Positions 51,366-59,517 of a stretch of 64,000 nucleotides of DNA are shown here, one piece after another; positions within the stretch are counted from its first letter, which is position 1, and the number at the start of each line of letters is the position of its first letter. The stretch comes from Variovorax ginsengisoli (GTDB lineage Bacteria; Pseudomonadota; Gammaproteobacteria; Burkholderiales; Burkholderiaceae_C): the NCBI RefSeq assembly GCF_030486595.1, contig NZ_JAUJZH010000029.1, positions 36,482 to 100,481 on the forward strand. The letters run 5' to 3'. Below the pieces are notes generated by a model. That model worked only from the letters and a program-made list of their open reading frames with translations, made no database searches and had not been told where the DNA came from. Made by a program: the position numbers and the translations under genes.

Positions 51366-52154
51366 TCAGGGCCCTGCCCGATAGCGCTCCGCCGCATGCG
51401 CTTGCCGGAGGTCCGAGAGCAGGCCTTGCCGCGCGGTATCCAGCGCATCCCAGCGCGCGGCGTCGTGCAGGGGCGGGATGGTCACGAGTTCACGGCGGTC
51501 GAATCCGACCAGCGCGGCATCCACCAGCTCACCCACTTCCATCAGATCGGTCCTCGCACTGATATCGATGCCTGCGCGCTCCCAAATCTCGGTGCGAGTT
51601 CCGGCGGGCAGTACGGCCTGCACGTAGATGCCCTTGGGCGAGAGCTCCAGGCTCAGTCCCTGGGAAAGGAACAGCACGAAAGCTTTAGTCGCGCCGTAGA
51701 TGGACTGGCCGAACTCTGGTGCAAAACCAACGACCGAGCCAATGTTGACGATCGCGCCTTCGCCGGCCTTTACCAGTCGCGGAGCAATGGCGGCGGCGAG
51801 CCGTGTCAGCGCAGTTGTGTTGAGTGTTACGAGCCGATCGATGCTGCCGGCGGTCTGCTCGGTGAAGCCGCCGGACTGGGCTACCCCGGCGTTGTTGATG
51901 AGGATCTCGATCTTGGCGTCATCGCGCAGGCGGGTTTCAACAGCGGCCAAGTCGCTCGATTGGGTGAGGTCGGCCTGAAGGACATCGACAACGACGCTGC
52001 TTTCCTGACGCAGGCGAGCGGAGAGCGCCTCCAGCCGCGCCTTGTCGCGGGCAACCAGCACGAGGTCGTGGCCGCGGCGTGCGAAGCGCTCGGCATAGGT
52101 GGCACCGATGCCGGAGGATGCGCCGGTGATGAGGACAGTGGAACGGGTGGCCAT
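51366..52154 (-). CDS. SDR-family NAD(P)-dependent oxidoreductase (DltE/YqjQ type)
   Basis: A 262-residue SDR with VLITGASSGIGATYAERFAR, ILINNAGVAQSGGFTE, the Ser in VNIGSVVGFAPE and Tyr/Lys in SIYGATKAFVLFLSQGLSLE. The C-terminal VLPAGTRTEIWERAGID is common in the subgroup annotated as short-chain dehydrogenases of the COG0300 type. AGAGAAAAAC precedes the ATG. It is upstream of acuI copy 3 on the same strand. Confidence 0.9.
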   Translation of the reverse strand: MATRSTVLITGASSGIGATYAERFARRGHDLVLVARDKARLEALSARLRQESSVVVDVLQADLTQSSDLAAVETRLRDDAKIEILINNAGVAQSGGFTEQTAGSIDRLVTLNTTALTRLAAAIAPRLVKAGEGAIVNIGSVVGFAPEFGQSIYGATKAFVLFLSQGLSLELSPKGIYVQAVLPAGTRTEIWERAGIDISARTDLMEVGELVDAALVGFDRRELVTIPPLHDAARWDALDTARQGLLSDLRQAHAAERYRAGP

Positions 52155-52211
52155 GTGTTTTTCTCTTGATCAAAAAGGGAGCCCACGCCGCGATGTGCGA
52201 CATGAGGACTG

Positions 52212-52233
52212 GGGCCGCGCCTTTGCGCGGCCC
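52212..52233 (-). terminator. Stem-loop after the nemA remnant
   Basis: GGGCCGCGC and GCGCGGCCC are exact nine-base complements around the loop CTTT. It lies eight bases past the nemA-remnant stop on the minus strand and upstream of the SDR. There is no T run on either side, so it may act as a weak terminator or an RNA-stabilising hairpin. Confidence 0.5.
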
Positions 52234-52241
52234 TGAAAGGA

Positions 52242-52478
52242 CTACTGGGCGTTGGAATCAGCGAGCGTCGGGTAGTCGATGTAGCCCGCGGCGCCACCGC
52301 CATAGAGCGTGGCTGGGTTCAGCGCGGTGAGCGGCGCGCCGGTCCCATAGGTGGCGGCGAACTCGCTGGGCACCAAGCCTGCGCCGGCACGATTGCGCTT
52401 CAGGGGCGCCATCACGAATCGGTTGGAGAGGGTGAGTGAGCCCAGGGCGTAGGGATCGAAAAGTGTTTTGTCAGTCAT
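52242..52478 (-). pseudogene. Old yellow enzyme (NemA-like) reduced to joined N- and C-terminal ends
   Basis: One 78-codon frame begins with the exact N-terminus of an NADH:flavin oxidoreductase (LFDPYALGSLTLSNRFVMAP then LKRNRAGAGLVPSEFAATY) and ends with its C-terminus (APLTALNPATLYGGGAAGYI then DYPTLADSNAQ). The FMN barrel between them, about 280 codons, is missing, and the join keeps the frame. The product could be translated but cannot bind FMN. Confidence 0.7.
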
Positions 52479-52536
52479 GTCTTGTCTGTCGTATCGACGA
52501 TGGAGCCAGCTTGAAAAGAGGGGATGCGCGACGGCA

Positions 52537-53382
52537 TCACTCCTCCAAGAACTGGATCGCGTGTTTGAGGAAGCGCTCGGGATACTGGAACTGCGCGCCG
52601 TGCCCGGCGTCCGGATAGACGATCAACTGCGCGTCCGGAATGTTCTGGACCATGTGCCAGGAATTGATCGTGGCGATCATGACGTCGTTGGTGCCGTTGA
52701 CGATCAGCGTCGGCTGCGTGATCCTCGCCAGATGCGCGAAAGGCTTTTCTGCGTCGAGTGGCGCGTAGAACGCCATGCTCGCTTCGACCTCGGCCTTCAT
52801 GAGTTCAACCGAACTCGGCGGATCCTGGTCCGCGCGCTGATGACGGCGTTCCCAGAAATCCCGGCCTGCCTGTTTGGCCGCTTCGGACGGGCCGAAAAAC
52901 AGGAACAGGAAGTCCTCGACAACCGGTACAGGACGAGGCGCGACCTCGAAGATCTTCGGATCGGCCTCGGGATTCCCGCCACGTGGCTGGGTGCCGATCA
53001 ACATCAGCTTACGGACCAGAGCGGGATGGCGGAGGGTCACATCTTGCGCCACCATGCCGCCGAGCGAGAAGCCCACGACATCAACCTTGGGCAAGCCGAG
53101 TGCGCGGATCACTTTGGCGGCGTCGTCCGCCTTGTCTTCGATCTTGTTGCGTGGGGCGCCAGACGATGAGGCGCAGCCTCGATAGTTGTAGAGGATGACT
53201 TCGCGGCCTTGTGCCAGTCCGTCGGTCATCAGGGGATCCCAATGGTCCAGGCCCCCGCGGAAGTGCTGGAAGAAGAACAGCGGTGGTTGCCCGGAATCGG
53301 TGTTGCCCCAGCGGCGATAGGCGAATCGGTCGCCTTCGACTTCGATGAAGCGGGTGGGGGCGGTCTGGTGGGCGTCGCTCAT
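52537..53382 (-). CDS. Alpha/beta hydrolase
   Basis: A 281-residue hydrolase from ATG 53382. Seen: FAYRRWGNTDSGQPPLFFFQ, GGLDHWDPLMTDGLAQGREV, NYRGCASSSG, the elbow DVVGFSLGGMVAQDVTLRHP, acid in LIVNGTNDVMI and His in YPDAGHGAQFQYPERFLKHA. Paralog of the hydrolase at 47803. It is the first gene of the minus-strand group and is divergent from tetR at 53520, with a shared operator between them. Confidence 0.9.
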   Translation of the reverse strand: MSDAHQTAPTRFIEVEGDRFAYRRWGNTDSGQPPLFFFQHFRGGLDHWDPLMTDGLAQGREVILYNYRGCASSSGAPRNKIEDKADDAAKVIRALGLPKVDVVGFSLGGMVAQDVTLRHPALVRKLMLIGTQPRGGNPEADPKIFEVAPRPVPVVEDFLFLFFGPSEAAKQAGRDFWERRHQRADQDPPSSVELMKAEVEASMAFYAPLDAEKPFAHLARITQPTLIVNGTNDVMIATINSWHMVQNIPDAQLIVYPDAGHGAQFQYPERFLKHAIQFLEE

Positions 53383-53417
53383 GGTCAGAGTTCTTGCTAG
53401 AGTGGTAAGTCCACACA

Positions 53418-53431
53418 ATGATGTCAATCAT
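53418..53431. promoter_or_regulatory. Predicted TetR operator in the tetR/hydrolase divergent region
   Basis: ATGAT-GTCA-ATCAT repeats the core found at 29022-29037 and 29674-29689. It lies 35 bases before the hydrolase start (minus) and about 90 before tetR (plus), so one dimer could control both. A second, imperfect dyad lies at 53454-53469 (GATGATGCGCAACATC). Confidence 0.5.
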
Positions 53432-53519
53432 CATCTTTGCTGTCAAGGGCTTTGATGATGCGCAACATCAATGTACAGTAACGAGTTCGCTGCTGGCATA
53501 CACGAAGAGATTTCCGAAC

Positions 53520-54095
53520 ATGAAGGTCACCAAAGCACAGGCGCAGGCGAACCATGCGCACATCGTTGAGATCGCCTCCACGCTGTTTCGCGAGCGGGGC
53601 TACGATGGGGTGGGAATCGCGGATTTGATGGCTGCAGCCGGATTCACCCATGGCGGGTTCTACAAGCACTTCAAGTCCAAAGCCGACTTAATGGCGGAAG
53701 CCGCGACCTGCGGGTTCACGCAGACCGCTGCAAAAACCGAGGGCGTTGGGATCAAAGACTTCGTCGAGTACTACGTCTCTCGCTGGCACCGCGATGCTCG
53801 AAGTGACGGTTGCACGATGGCCGCACTCAGTGGCGATGCCGCACGTCAGTCTGAGACCATCAAGGCCACATTTGCCGCAGGCATCGACGAGCTGCTGGCA
53901 GGCCTTGAACGGGAAGGCAGCGTGTTCGGCGTGGTAGATAAGCGCGAAGCACGGGCCAAGGCAATCGACATATTGGCCCACGCGGTCGGTGCGGTCGTGT
54001 TGTCGCGCGCGTGTCCGGACGAGTCGCCTTTGGCGGACGAAATACTGGAGGTATGTCGCGCTGAAATTCGCGCGTCACTGGCTTCCTCCGACTGA
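53520..54095 (+). CDS. TetR-family transcriptional regulator
   Basis: A 191-residue TetR protein from ATG 53520. HTH: HIVEIASTLFRERGYDGVGI, ADLMAAAGFTHGGFYKHFKS, KADLMAEA. The C-terminal DGCTMAALSGDAARQ is the same type as RGCPAAALGSEM in the regulator at 29053. Both have an ATGAT-N4-ATCAT site nearby. Probable target: the divergent hydrolase-SDR-acuI group. Confidence 0.92.
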   Translation: MKVTKAQAQANHAHIVEIASTLFRERGYDGVGIADLMAAAGFTHGGFYKHFKSKADLMAEAATCGFTQTAAKTEGVGIKDFVEYYVSRWHRDARSDGCTMAALSGDAARQSETIKATFAAGIDELLAGLEREGSVFGVVDKREARAKAIDILAHAVGAVVLSRACPDESPLADEILEVCRAEIRASLASSD

Positions 54096-54104
54096 GCCGC
54101 GAGC

Positions 54105-54302
54105 GCGGAGGCGGCTTTCCGGTAGCGTCCACAAGGAGTTGCAGATAGGTGCTTGATATTGCCGAGATGGCCAAAGGGGAGCGTTTGTCGGGACCATGCG
54201 TCTCTCCCAATCTGGCAATGTAGTGAACGGCGAGCAAGACGGCCAGCACAGCCACGAATCCGAATGTTGCCCGCCAGCCAAGCCAACTGGGCCTGAGTCA
54301 TG
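54105..54302 (-). pseudogene. MFS multidrug transporter (Bcr/CflA-like) remnant
   Basis: On the minus strand PSWLGWRATFGFVAVLAVLL followed by AVHYIARLGETHGPDKRSPL is a mid-protein MFS stretch with the 'lGWRwtF....l......lpET' motif of drug carriers. No start and no remaining helices are found, and the frame changes near both ends. The rest of the interval to 54431 shows nothing. Confidence 0.45.
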
Positions 54303-54431
54303 CGATTAAACCTGCAATGGCCGATTCGGATTCAAAGGTTGAGGAAATTCCCCAGAGGACGTGAGCCCTTCTGGAAAGACGTCGTGTAGCGGAGCCGGAG
54401 AAAGGACCCGAGCGGTCTCAGGCCGGCACGC

Positions 54432-54887
54432 TCAGTTCTCCGTTTCACCATCAACGTTGTCATCGAGACATTCGATGCATGCATCGAGCAGATCGTGCAA
54501 CGCGGCGACGCGCTCAATTCCCAACCGCTCGTTGAGTGACGCCTGAGCTAACTTCCAGGCATGCTGCCCCTCAGCTCGTTTCGTAAGCCCCGCCTCTGTC
54601 GCTTCGACCAGACGGCTGCGTGCGTCCTTGCCCGAGCCCACTTCCAGCAGCCCCTGGACAGCCAGCGGCTGCAGGTTGCGCGTCAAAGTTGAGGCATCCA
54701 TCTGCATGCGCCTAGCCAGATCGCCTGGCTGGATGGGGCCGAGCCTGACGACATGCGACAGCAGGGCGTACTGCGTGTTCTTGAGCCCCGTCGCGGCGAC
54801 ATGGTGATCATAGTGCCGCGTCACCATGCGAGTGAACTGGCGAAGATCAAGGTTGGTGCATCCCTGAGGCTTGGTGGCATTCTTCAT
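54432..54887 (-). CDS. MarR-family transcriptional regulator
   Basis: A 151-residue MarR protein from ATG 54887; the longer frame to 54992 would run through the operator. Seen: LRQFTRMVTRHYDHHVAATG, LKNTQYALLSHVVRLGPIQP and GDLARRMQMDASTLTRNLQP, then VEATEAGLTKR in the wing. It diverges from the thioesterase-thiolase genes, and a 29-base dyad fills the space between the two starts, so it very likely represses both directions and responds to an aromatic or CoA ligand. Confidence 0.92.
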   Translation of the reverse strand: MKNATKPQGCTNLDLRQFTRMVTRHYDHHVAATGLKNTQYALLSHVVRLGPIQPGDLARRMQMDASTLTRNLQPLAVQGLLEVGSGKDARSRLVEATEAGLTKRAEGQHAWKLAQASLNERLGIERVAALHDLLDACIECLDDNVDGETEN

Positions 54888-54894
54888 ATGATAT

Positions 54895-54923
54895 ATTGTA
54901 TCTGCAAGACTTGCATATACAAT
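54895..54923. promoter_or_regulatory. MarR operator: 29-base near-perfect dyad
   Basis: ATTGTATCTGCAAG (54895-54908) and CTTGCATATACAAT (54910-54923) are inverted copies with a single mismatch around a central A. The site begins eight bases upstream of the marR ATG and lies 24 bases upstream of the thioesterase ATG. Confidence 0.7.
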
Positions 54924-54946
54924 CGAAATTGGGAAAGGAAGGCGCG

Positions 54947-55507
54947 ATGGAAGTCGATCAGGTCGTGGCGCGTTGGGAAGCAGACGAAACACGGGTCCGC
55001 GCGCGGTTCAGTGCACCCGGGGCTGAGGCCAAAGGGCAGGTCTTTGGTCGCTCGGGCATGGAAATGTTCGAGGCGATCTTTGCTGGGGATCTGCCACCTC
55101 CACCGATTGGTGACACGCTCGACTTCGTGCCGATCTACATGGAGCCGGGTGCTGCAGTCTTCCAGGGACGGCCACAGCGCCGGCACTACAACCCCTTGGG
55201 AACCGTGCACGGGGGCTGGTTCGCAACCCTGCTCGACTCAGCCTTGGGTTGCGCGGTGCATTCGACGTTGCCCGCCGGCAAGGGCTTCACCACATTGGAA
55301 CTGAAAGTGAACATGGTGCGACCTCTGAATGACCAAGTCCCCCTTGTCCGCGCCGAAGGCAAGGTGATCCACGCCGGGCGTCAGGTCGCAACGGCCGAGG
55401 GCCGCATCGTCGGTCCGGACGGCAAGCTGTATGCGCACGCGACCACGACGTGCTTGATTTTCGACCACTCTGCAACCGTCTCCGGAGAATCCCATGGCCA
55501 AGCATGA
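54947..55507 (+). CDS. PaaI-type hotdog-fold thioesterase
   Basis: A 186-residue thioesterase starting at ATG 54947 after AAGGAAGG. The hotdog motif NPLGTVHGGWFATLLDSALG (HGG with the following Asp) and FTTLELKVNMVRPL are as in PaaI/YdiI enzymes, and VIHAGRQVATAEGRIVGPDG closes the fold. It hydrolyses acyl- or aroyl-CoA, releasing CoA. The last 14 bases overlap the thiolase start. Confidence 0.88.
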   Translation: MEVDQVVARWEADETRVRARFSAPGAEAKGQVFGRSGMEMFEAIFAGDLPPPPIGDTLDFVPIYMEPGAAVFQGRPQRRHYNPLGTVHGGWFATLLDSALGCAVHSTLPAGKGFTTLELKVNMVRPLNDQVPLVRAEGKVIHAGRQVATAEGRIVGPDGKLYAHATTTCLIFDHSATVSGESHGQA

Positions 55508-56679
55508 ATTCGTTCTTTGCTTTCCAGTGCGCACAGCGATTGGCACCTATGGCGGTACGCTGAGGGACACACCGGCGCCTGACTTGGGCGCTGCCGTGAT
55601 CCGCGAGACGCTGCGACGCTCGGGCCTGACCGCCGACATCATCGATACGGCCGTCATGGGGAACGTGATTCAGGCCGGCACAAAAATGAACCCGGCGCGG
55701 CAAGCCGCCATCCGCGGTGGCCTGCCCGTGCAGGTACCCGCCCTGACGGTGAACCGAGTGTGTGGCTCGGGTGCTCAGGCGATCGCAAGTGCCGCGCTCG
55801 AGATTGCGGCGGGGTACGCTCAGGTGGCGATTGCCGGTGGCATGGAGAACATGGACCAGGCGCCCTATCTGGCGCCTGGCGGGCGTTGGGGCAACCGTAT
55901 GGGTGACGCGTTGATGCTCGACAGCCTGCTTCGGGATGGCCTCAACGATGCGTTCAGTGGCCAGCACTCGGGCTGGCATACCGAAGATTTGGTCAGCCAA
56001 TACGGCATCACACGCGAGGACCAAGATCGCTGGGCCGCGCGCTCGCAACAGCGCTTCAGTGCCGCGCAGGCCGCGGGCAAGTTCGTCGAGGAAATCGTTC
56101 CAATCGAACTCGTCAGTCGCAAAGGTTCGGTGAGCTTTGCAAGGGACGAAGCCAATCGGCCTGACACGACGCTTGAAACGCTGTCCAAACTCAAGCCGGC
56201 ATTTCGCAAGGACGGCACCATCACTGCGGGCAATGCACCCGAGCTCAACAGCGGCGCGGCAGCGGTGATCGTCGCGGAGCGTAGCTTCGCGGAACGACAT
56301 GGGCTTCAGCCTTGGGCTCGGCTGGTTTCCCATGGCGTCGCGGCCGTCGAACCAGGCATGTTCGGCATCGGACCGGTGCCGGCGGTCAAGCTGGCCGTTG
56401 AACGTGCCAATTGGAAACACACGGACATTGATCGAATCGAGATCAACGAGGCGTTTGCCGCGATCGCGCTGGCCTGCCTGCGGCAACTCGAACTCCCCGA
56501 AGACATCGTCAACGTCGAGGGGCGGCTCGATCGCCCACGGCCATGCCATCGGAGCCACGGGCGCTGTGCTGACCGCGCGCATGCTGCATTCGATGCGGCG
56601 CGACGGATTCAAACGGGGCATTGTGACGCTTTGCATTGGCGGTGGACAGAGCATCGCGCTCGCGCTCGAGGCGCTCTGA
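55494..56679 (+). pseudogene. Acetyl-CoA C-acyltransferase (thiolase), one-base frameshift
   Basis: The gene is full length. The first frame carries the acylated Cys (VNRVCGSGAQAIASAALEIA) and runs to NVEG; the rest, with the catalytic His (GSIAHGHAIGATGAVLTARM) and second Cys (VTLCIGGGQSIALALEAL), is in another frame ending at 56679. At 56519-56522 a run of four G stands where three would keep the frame. It may be a real null mutation or a homopolymer sequencing error; if an error, this is an intact paralog of the thiolase at 27336. Confidence 0.85.
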
Positions 56680-56825
56680 AGAGGCAGACAGCAATGCATC
56701 CCCTTCACCTGCATGCCCCCGTAGCCGGCCAACCTCGTTGTTCCACGGCATGAAGTGACCGCACCGATTGCGCGCGACCAGAGAAGTTTGACAACACTAT
56801 CCCGATTCACTCAACGGAGCACGGC

Positions 56826-57833
56826 ATGAAATACACACCCTTTGGCAAGACCGGACTGCGGGTTTCGCAGGTGGCACTCGGTACCGGCAACTTTGGTACG
56901 GGCTGGGGCCATGGAGCTGCTCCTGACGCCAGCAAGGCCATCTTCAACGCCTATGCCGAGGCTGGCGGCAACTTCATCGACTCGGCAGATGTCTACCAAT
57001 TCGGTCAATCCGAGGAACTGCTCGGCACCTTGCTGGAAGGGCGGCGCGAAGATTTCGTACTCGCCACCAAGTTCACCAACGGCGCTGTGCCCAACGCCAA
57101 TCGACTGGTCACCGGCAACAGCCGCAAGGCCATGGTCTCATCTGTGGAGGCAAGCCTGAAGCGGCTCAAGACCGATCGGATCGACATTTACTGGGCACAT
57201 CACCCCGATGGAATCACGCCCATCGAAGAAATCATCCGTGGCTTCGAGGACTTGGCACGCGCGGGCAAGATTCTTTATGGGGGACTTTCGAACTTCTCCG
57301 CCTGGCGACTGGCTCGCGCGGTCACTATGGCCGAACTCACCCATGCCGTCCCCATTGCGGCTGCACAGTTCGAGCACAGCCTGGTCCATCGCGAGCCCGA
57401 GGCCGATCTGTTTGCCGCATCACACGCTCTGGGGCTCGGCGTTGTGACTTGGTCGCCCCAGGGTGGCGGCATGCTCACCGGAAAGTACAGGCAGGGCGAG
57501 ACGGGACGTGCCGAAGGCCTCGGTGGCAAAGTATTCCGGCCGGAGAATTCGGCGCAGCGCACGCAAGTACTCGATACCCTCCTCGCCATCGCCGGCGAGG
57601 TCGGCGCCAGCGCAGGGCAGGTTGCCATTGCATGGGCGGGCACACACGGTGCGGTTCCGATCATCGGACCACGCTCCTTGACCCATCTCACAGAGAACCT
57701 CGGCGCTTTGACACTGGAGCTCTCTGCCGAACAGATCAGCCGCTTGGACACCGCGAGCAGCCTGGTGCCGTCGGCGCCAGCAAGGACGCCCGTTCCTTGG
57801 GCAGTCGGCGTTCCAGCTCGCGTTGTGGCCTGA
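56826..57833 (+). CDS. Aldo/keto reductase
   Basis: A 335-residue AKR. Catalytic Asp and Tyr lie in NFIDSADVYQFGQSEELLG, the Lys in VLATKFTNG and the His in IYWAHHPDGITPIEEI. GGLSNFSAWRLARAV and the NADPH-binding GAVPIIGPRSLTHLTENLGA follow. It resembles the YajO/YghZ-type oxidoreductases. It lies 146 bases after the thiolase and may be part of the MarR-controlled set. Confidence 0.92.
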   Translation: MKYTPFGKTGLRVSQVALGTGNFGTGWGHGAAPDASKAIFNAYAEAGGNFIDSADVYQFGQSEELLGTLLEGRREDFVLATKFTNGAVPNANRLVTGNSRKAMVSSVEASLKRLKTDRIDIYWAHHPDGITPIEEIIRGFEDLARAGKILYGGLSNFSAWRLARAVTMAELTHAVPIAAAQFEHSLVHREPEADLFAASHALGLGVVTWSPQGGGMLTGKYRQGETGRAEGLGGKVFRPENSAQRTQVLDTLLAIAGEVGASAGQVAIAWAGTHGAVPIIGPRSLTHLTENLGALTLELSAEQISRLDTASSLVPSAPARTPVPWAVGVPARVVA

Positions 57834-58466
57834 GCTGCGAACCCAGTTTTTGGCGGGCGAGGGGACGATGACCACTCGACGTCGTCCAGGCGCAGATGTG
57901 TTTACTGACCCGCCTCGATCGTCAGGTGGAGGACATCCACAACGAGAGTCTTGGCAATTGATTCCCGCGCCAGCGCGAACTCGTGCAACCCCTTGCGGGA
58001 CCTGTGGATCGAGGTCAAACGTTGCCGCAATCGCGCGAAGATCAAACGGCTGGACGCGGGTCTACGTCTTACTCTCGGCGTGAGCAGGGGATCTGTTGGA
58101 CCTCGCCGGCCTCTGCCGGCAGCCACACGTCGTACTTCTTTCACGCTGCGGGGTGTACGAGTCCGTGCGCTATTGCTGGAATAACTTGGTCGAAACGCTT
58201 CATAATCAGCGCTATGGCAGAGACGTAAGCGCCAAAAGCAGGCATAGGAGACCGACCACAGCGACCAAACCATGTGCCCGGTAATAATCTGTCATCTGAT
58301 CTCCAGGAATGAAGAAAAGTCCGTGGCAGCCCCCGACAATCACAGACTCGTCCATGGGCGTCACCTCGATCATTTCGGCTGAGTCGTCATTCATGCGTTC
58401 AACCGATAGCTGGGAGTGTGTTCATCCGCTTCCGGTTCGGTCGCGCGCAGGTCGGTGACGGACATG
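57834..58466. other. Long gap with no firm gene
   Basis: These 633 bases contain short open frames only. One on the minus strand (58212-58394, 60 codons) has a hydrophobic C-terminal stretch (LVAVVGLLCLLLALTSLP) that could be a membrane segment, but its start lacks a clear ribosome site. Another plus-strand frame near 57900 reads LTRLDRQVEDIHNESLGN and then stops. I recognise no family, and the area may be a decayed gene. Confidence 0.3.
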
Positions 58467-59471
58467 TCATTGCGGCTCGAGCTTCACGGCCTTCGCGATG
58501 CGCCGGAACTTGTCGATTTCGGCCTGGTAGAACGCGGCGGACTGCGCCGGCGTCATCGGCTCCACGGGCAATGCGGCCGAGTCCTTGAGAAAGCCCTGGA
58601 AATCGCTGCTGCCGGTGATTTCCGCCAGGTTCTTGTGCAGCGCGGCGACGACCGGCTCGGGCGCGGACGCGGGCACGAAGACGGCAGCCCACGCGCTGTA
58701 GACGAAATTCTTCAGGTATTTGCCTTCGCTCAGCGTCGGCAACTGAGGTAGATAGGGATTGCGCTTGGTGTTCGCGACACCGATCGCATTTATCTTGCCG
58801 GTACGGATGAGTTCCAGCACGTTGGGCGCCAGCGGCACGAAGGCCAGATCGATCTCACGACTCAGCAGCGCTTGGATCACGGGTGCCGCGCCCTTGTAAG
58901 GAACATCCATGACGCGTGCGTTCGTCGATGCACTGAAATCCGCCCCCACCAGGTAGGGTGCCGAGCCATACCCCCAGCTCCCGATGGTGAGTTCCTTCTG
59001 GTCGCTCCTGCGAGCCCGCTCGATGAGGGCGTCGACACTGGGGAACGCATGGTTGGCGCTCGTGACCAGCGTAAAGTCGGTCGGCAAAATGGTGGCAAGC
59101 AGGCGGTACTGCTCGGGCTTGTACTTTACCTGTGCCAAGGCAAGCGGTGACAGGATCATGTCGTTCCCCGTCGTCACGAGCAGCGTTTGTCCGTCGGGCG
59201 TAGCGTGCAGCACATTGTTTGCTGCGATCGAGCCGCCGGCACCGGGCAGGTTCTCGATGATGACCGGCTTTCCGAGTGCGGCCTGCAGAGGCAACTGGAT
59301 CTTGCGCGCCGCCACATCGGCAGGCCCGCCGGCCGGGTAGGCAACGCGCATCACGAGGGGTCGGGATGACGAGGGAAGCTGCGCATGAACGAGTGTGACG
59401 AATGGCAGCGCTGCGGCCGCAACGATGCAGGCGGCCAGGTAGCGCCGGCGAGATGTGCAAACGAGCTTCAT
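58467..59471 (-). CDS. Bug-family tripartite tricarboxylate transporter substrate-binding protein
   Basis: A 334-residue receptor from ATG 59471 (AAAGGA upstream). Signal peptide RRRYLAACIVAAAALPFVTL with cleavage near VHA-Q; mature motifs LVMRVAYPAGGPADVAARKI, GKPVIIENLPGAGGSIAANN and DGQTLLVTTGNDMIL. It resembles the receptor at 4515 (both share LLxxxND-ILxPLxLA and the ending VKL-PQ). In this cluster it is the last gene, while in the paralogous cluster it is the first. Confidence 0.92.
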   Translation of the reverse strand: MKLVCTSRRRYLAACIVAAAALPFVTLVHAQLPSSSRPLVMRVAYPAGGPADVAARKIQLPLQAALGKPVIIENLPGAGGSIAANNVLHATPDGQTLLVTTGNDMILSPLALAQVKYKPEQYRLLATILPTDFTLVTSANHAFPSVDALIERARRSDQKELTIGSWGYGSAPYLVGADFSASTNARVMDVPYKGAAPVIQALLSREIDLAFVPLAPNVLELIRTGKINAIGVANTKRNPYLPQLPTLSEGKYLKNFVYSAWAAVFVPASAPEPVVAALHKNLAEITGSSDFQGFLKDSAALPVEPMTPAQSAAFYQAEIDKFRRIAKAVKLEPQ

Positions 59472-59517
59472 GGTTGTCCTTTGTGGTGTTCTCAAGAAGG
59501 CGGAGCGAGCGACGTCG

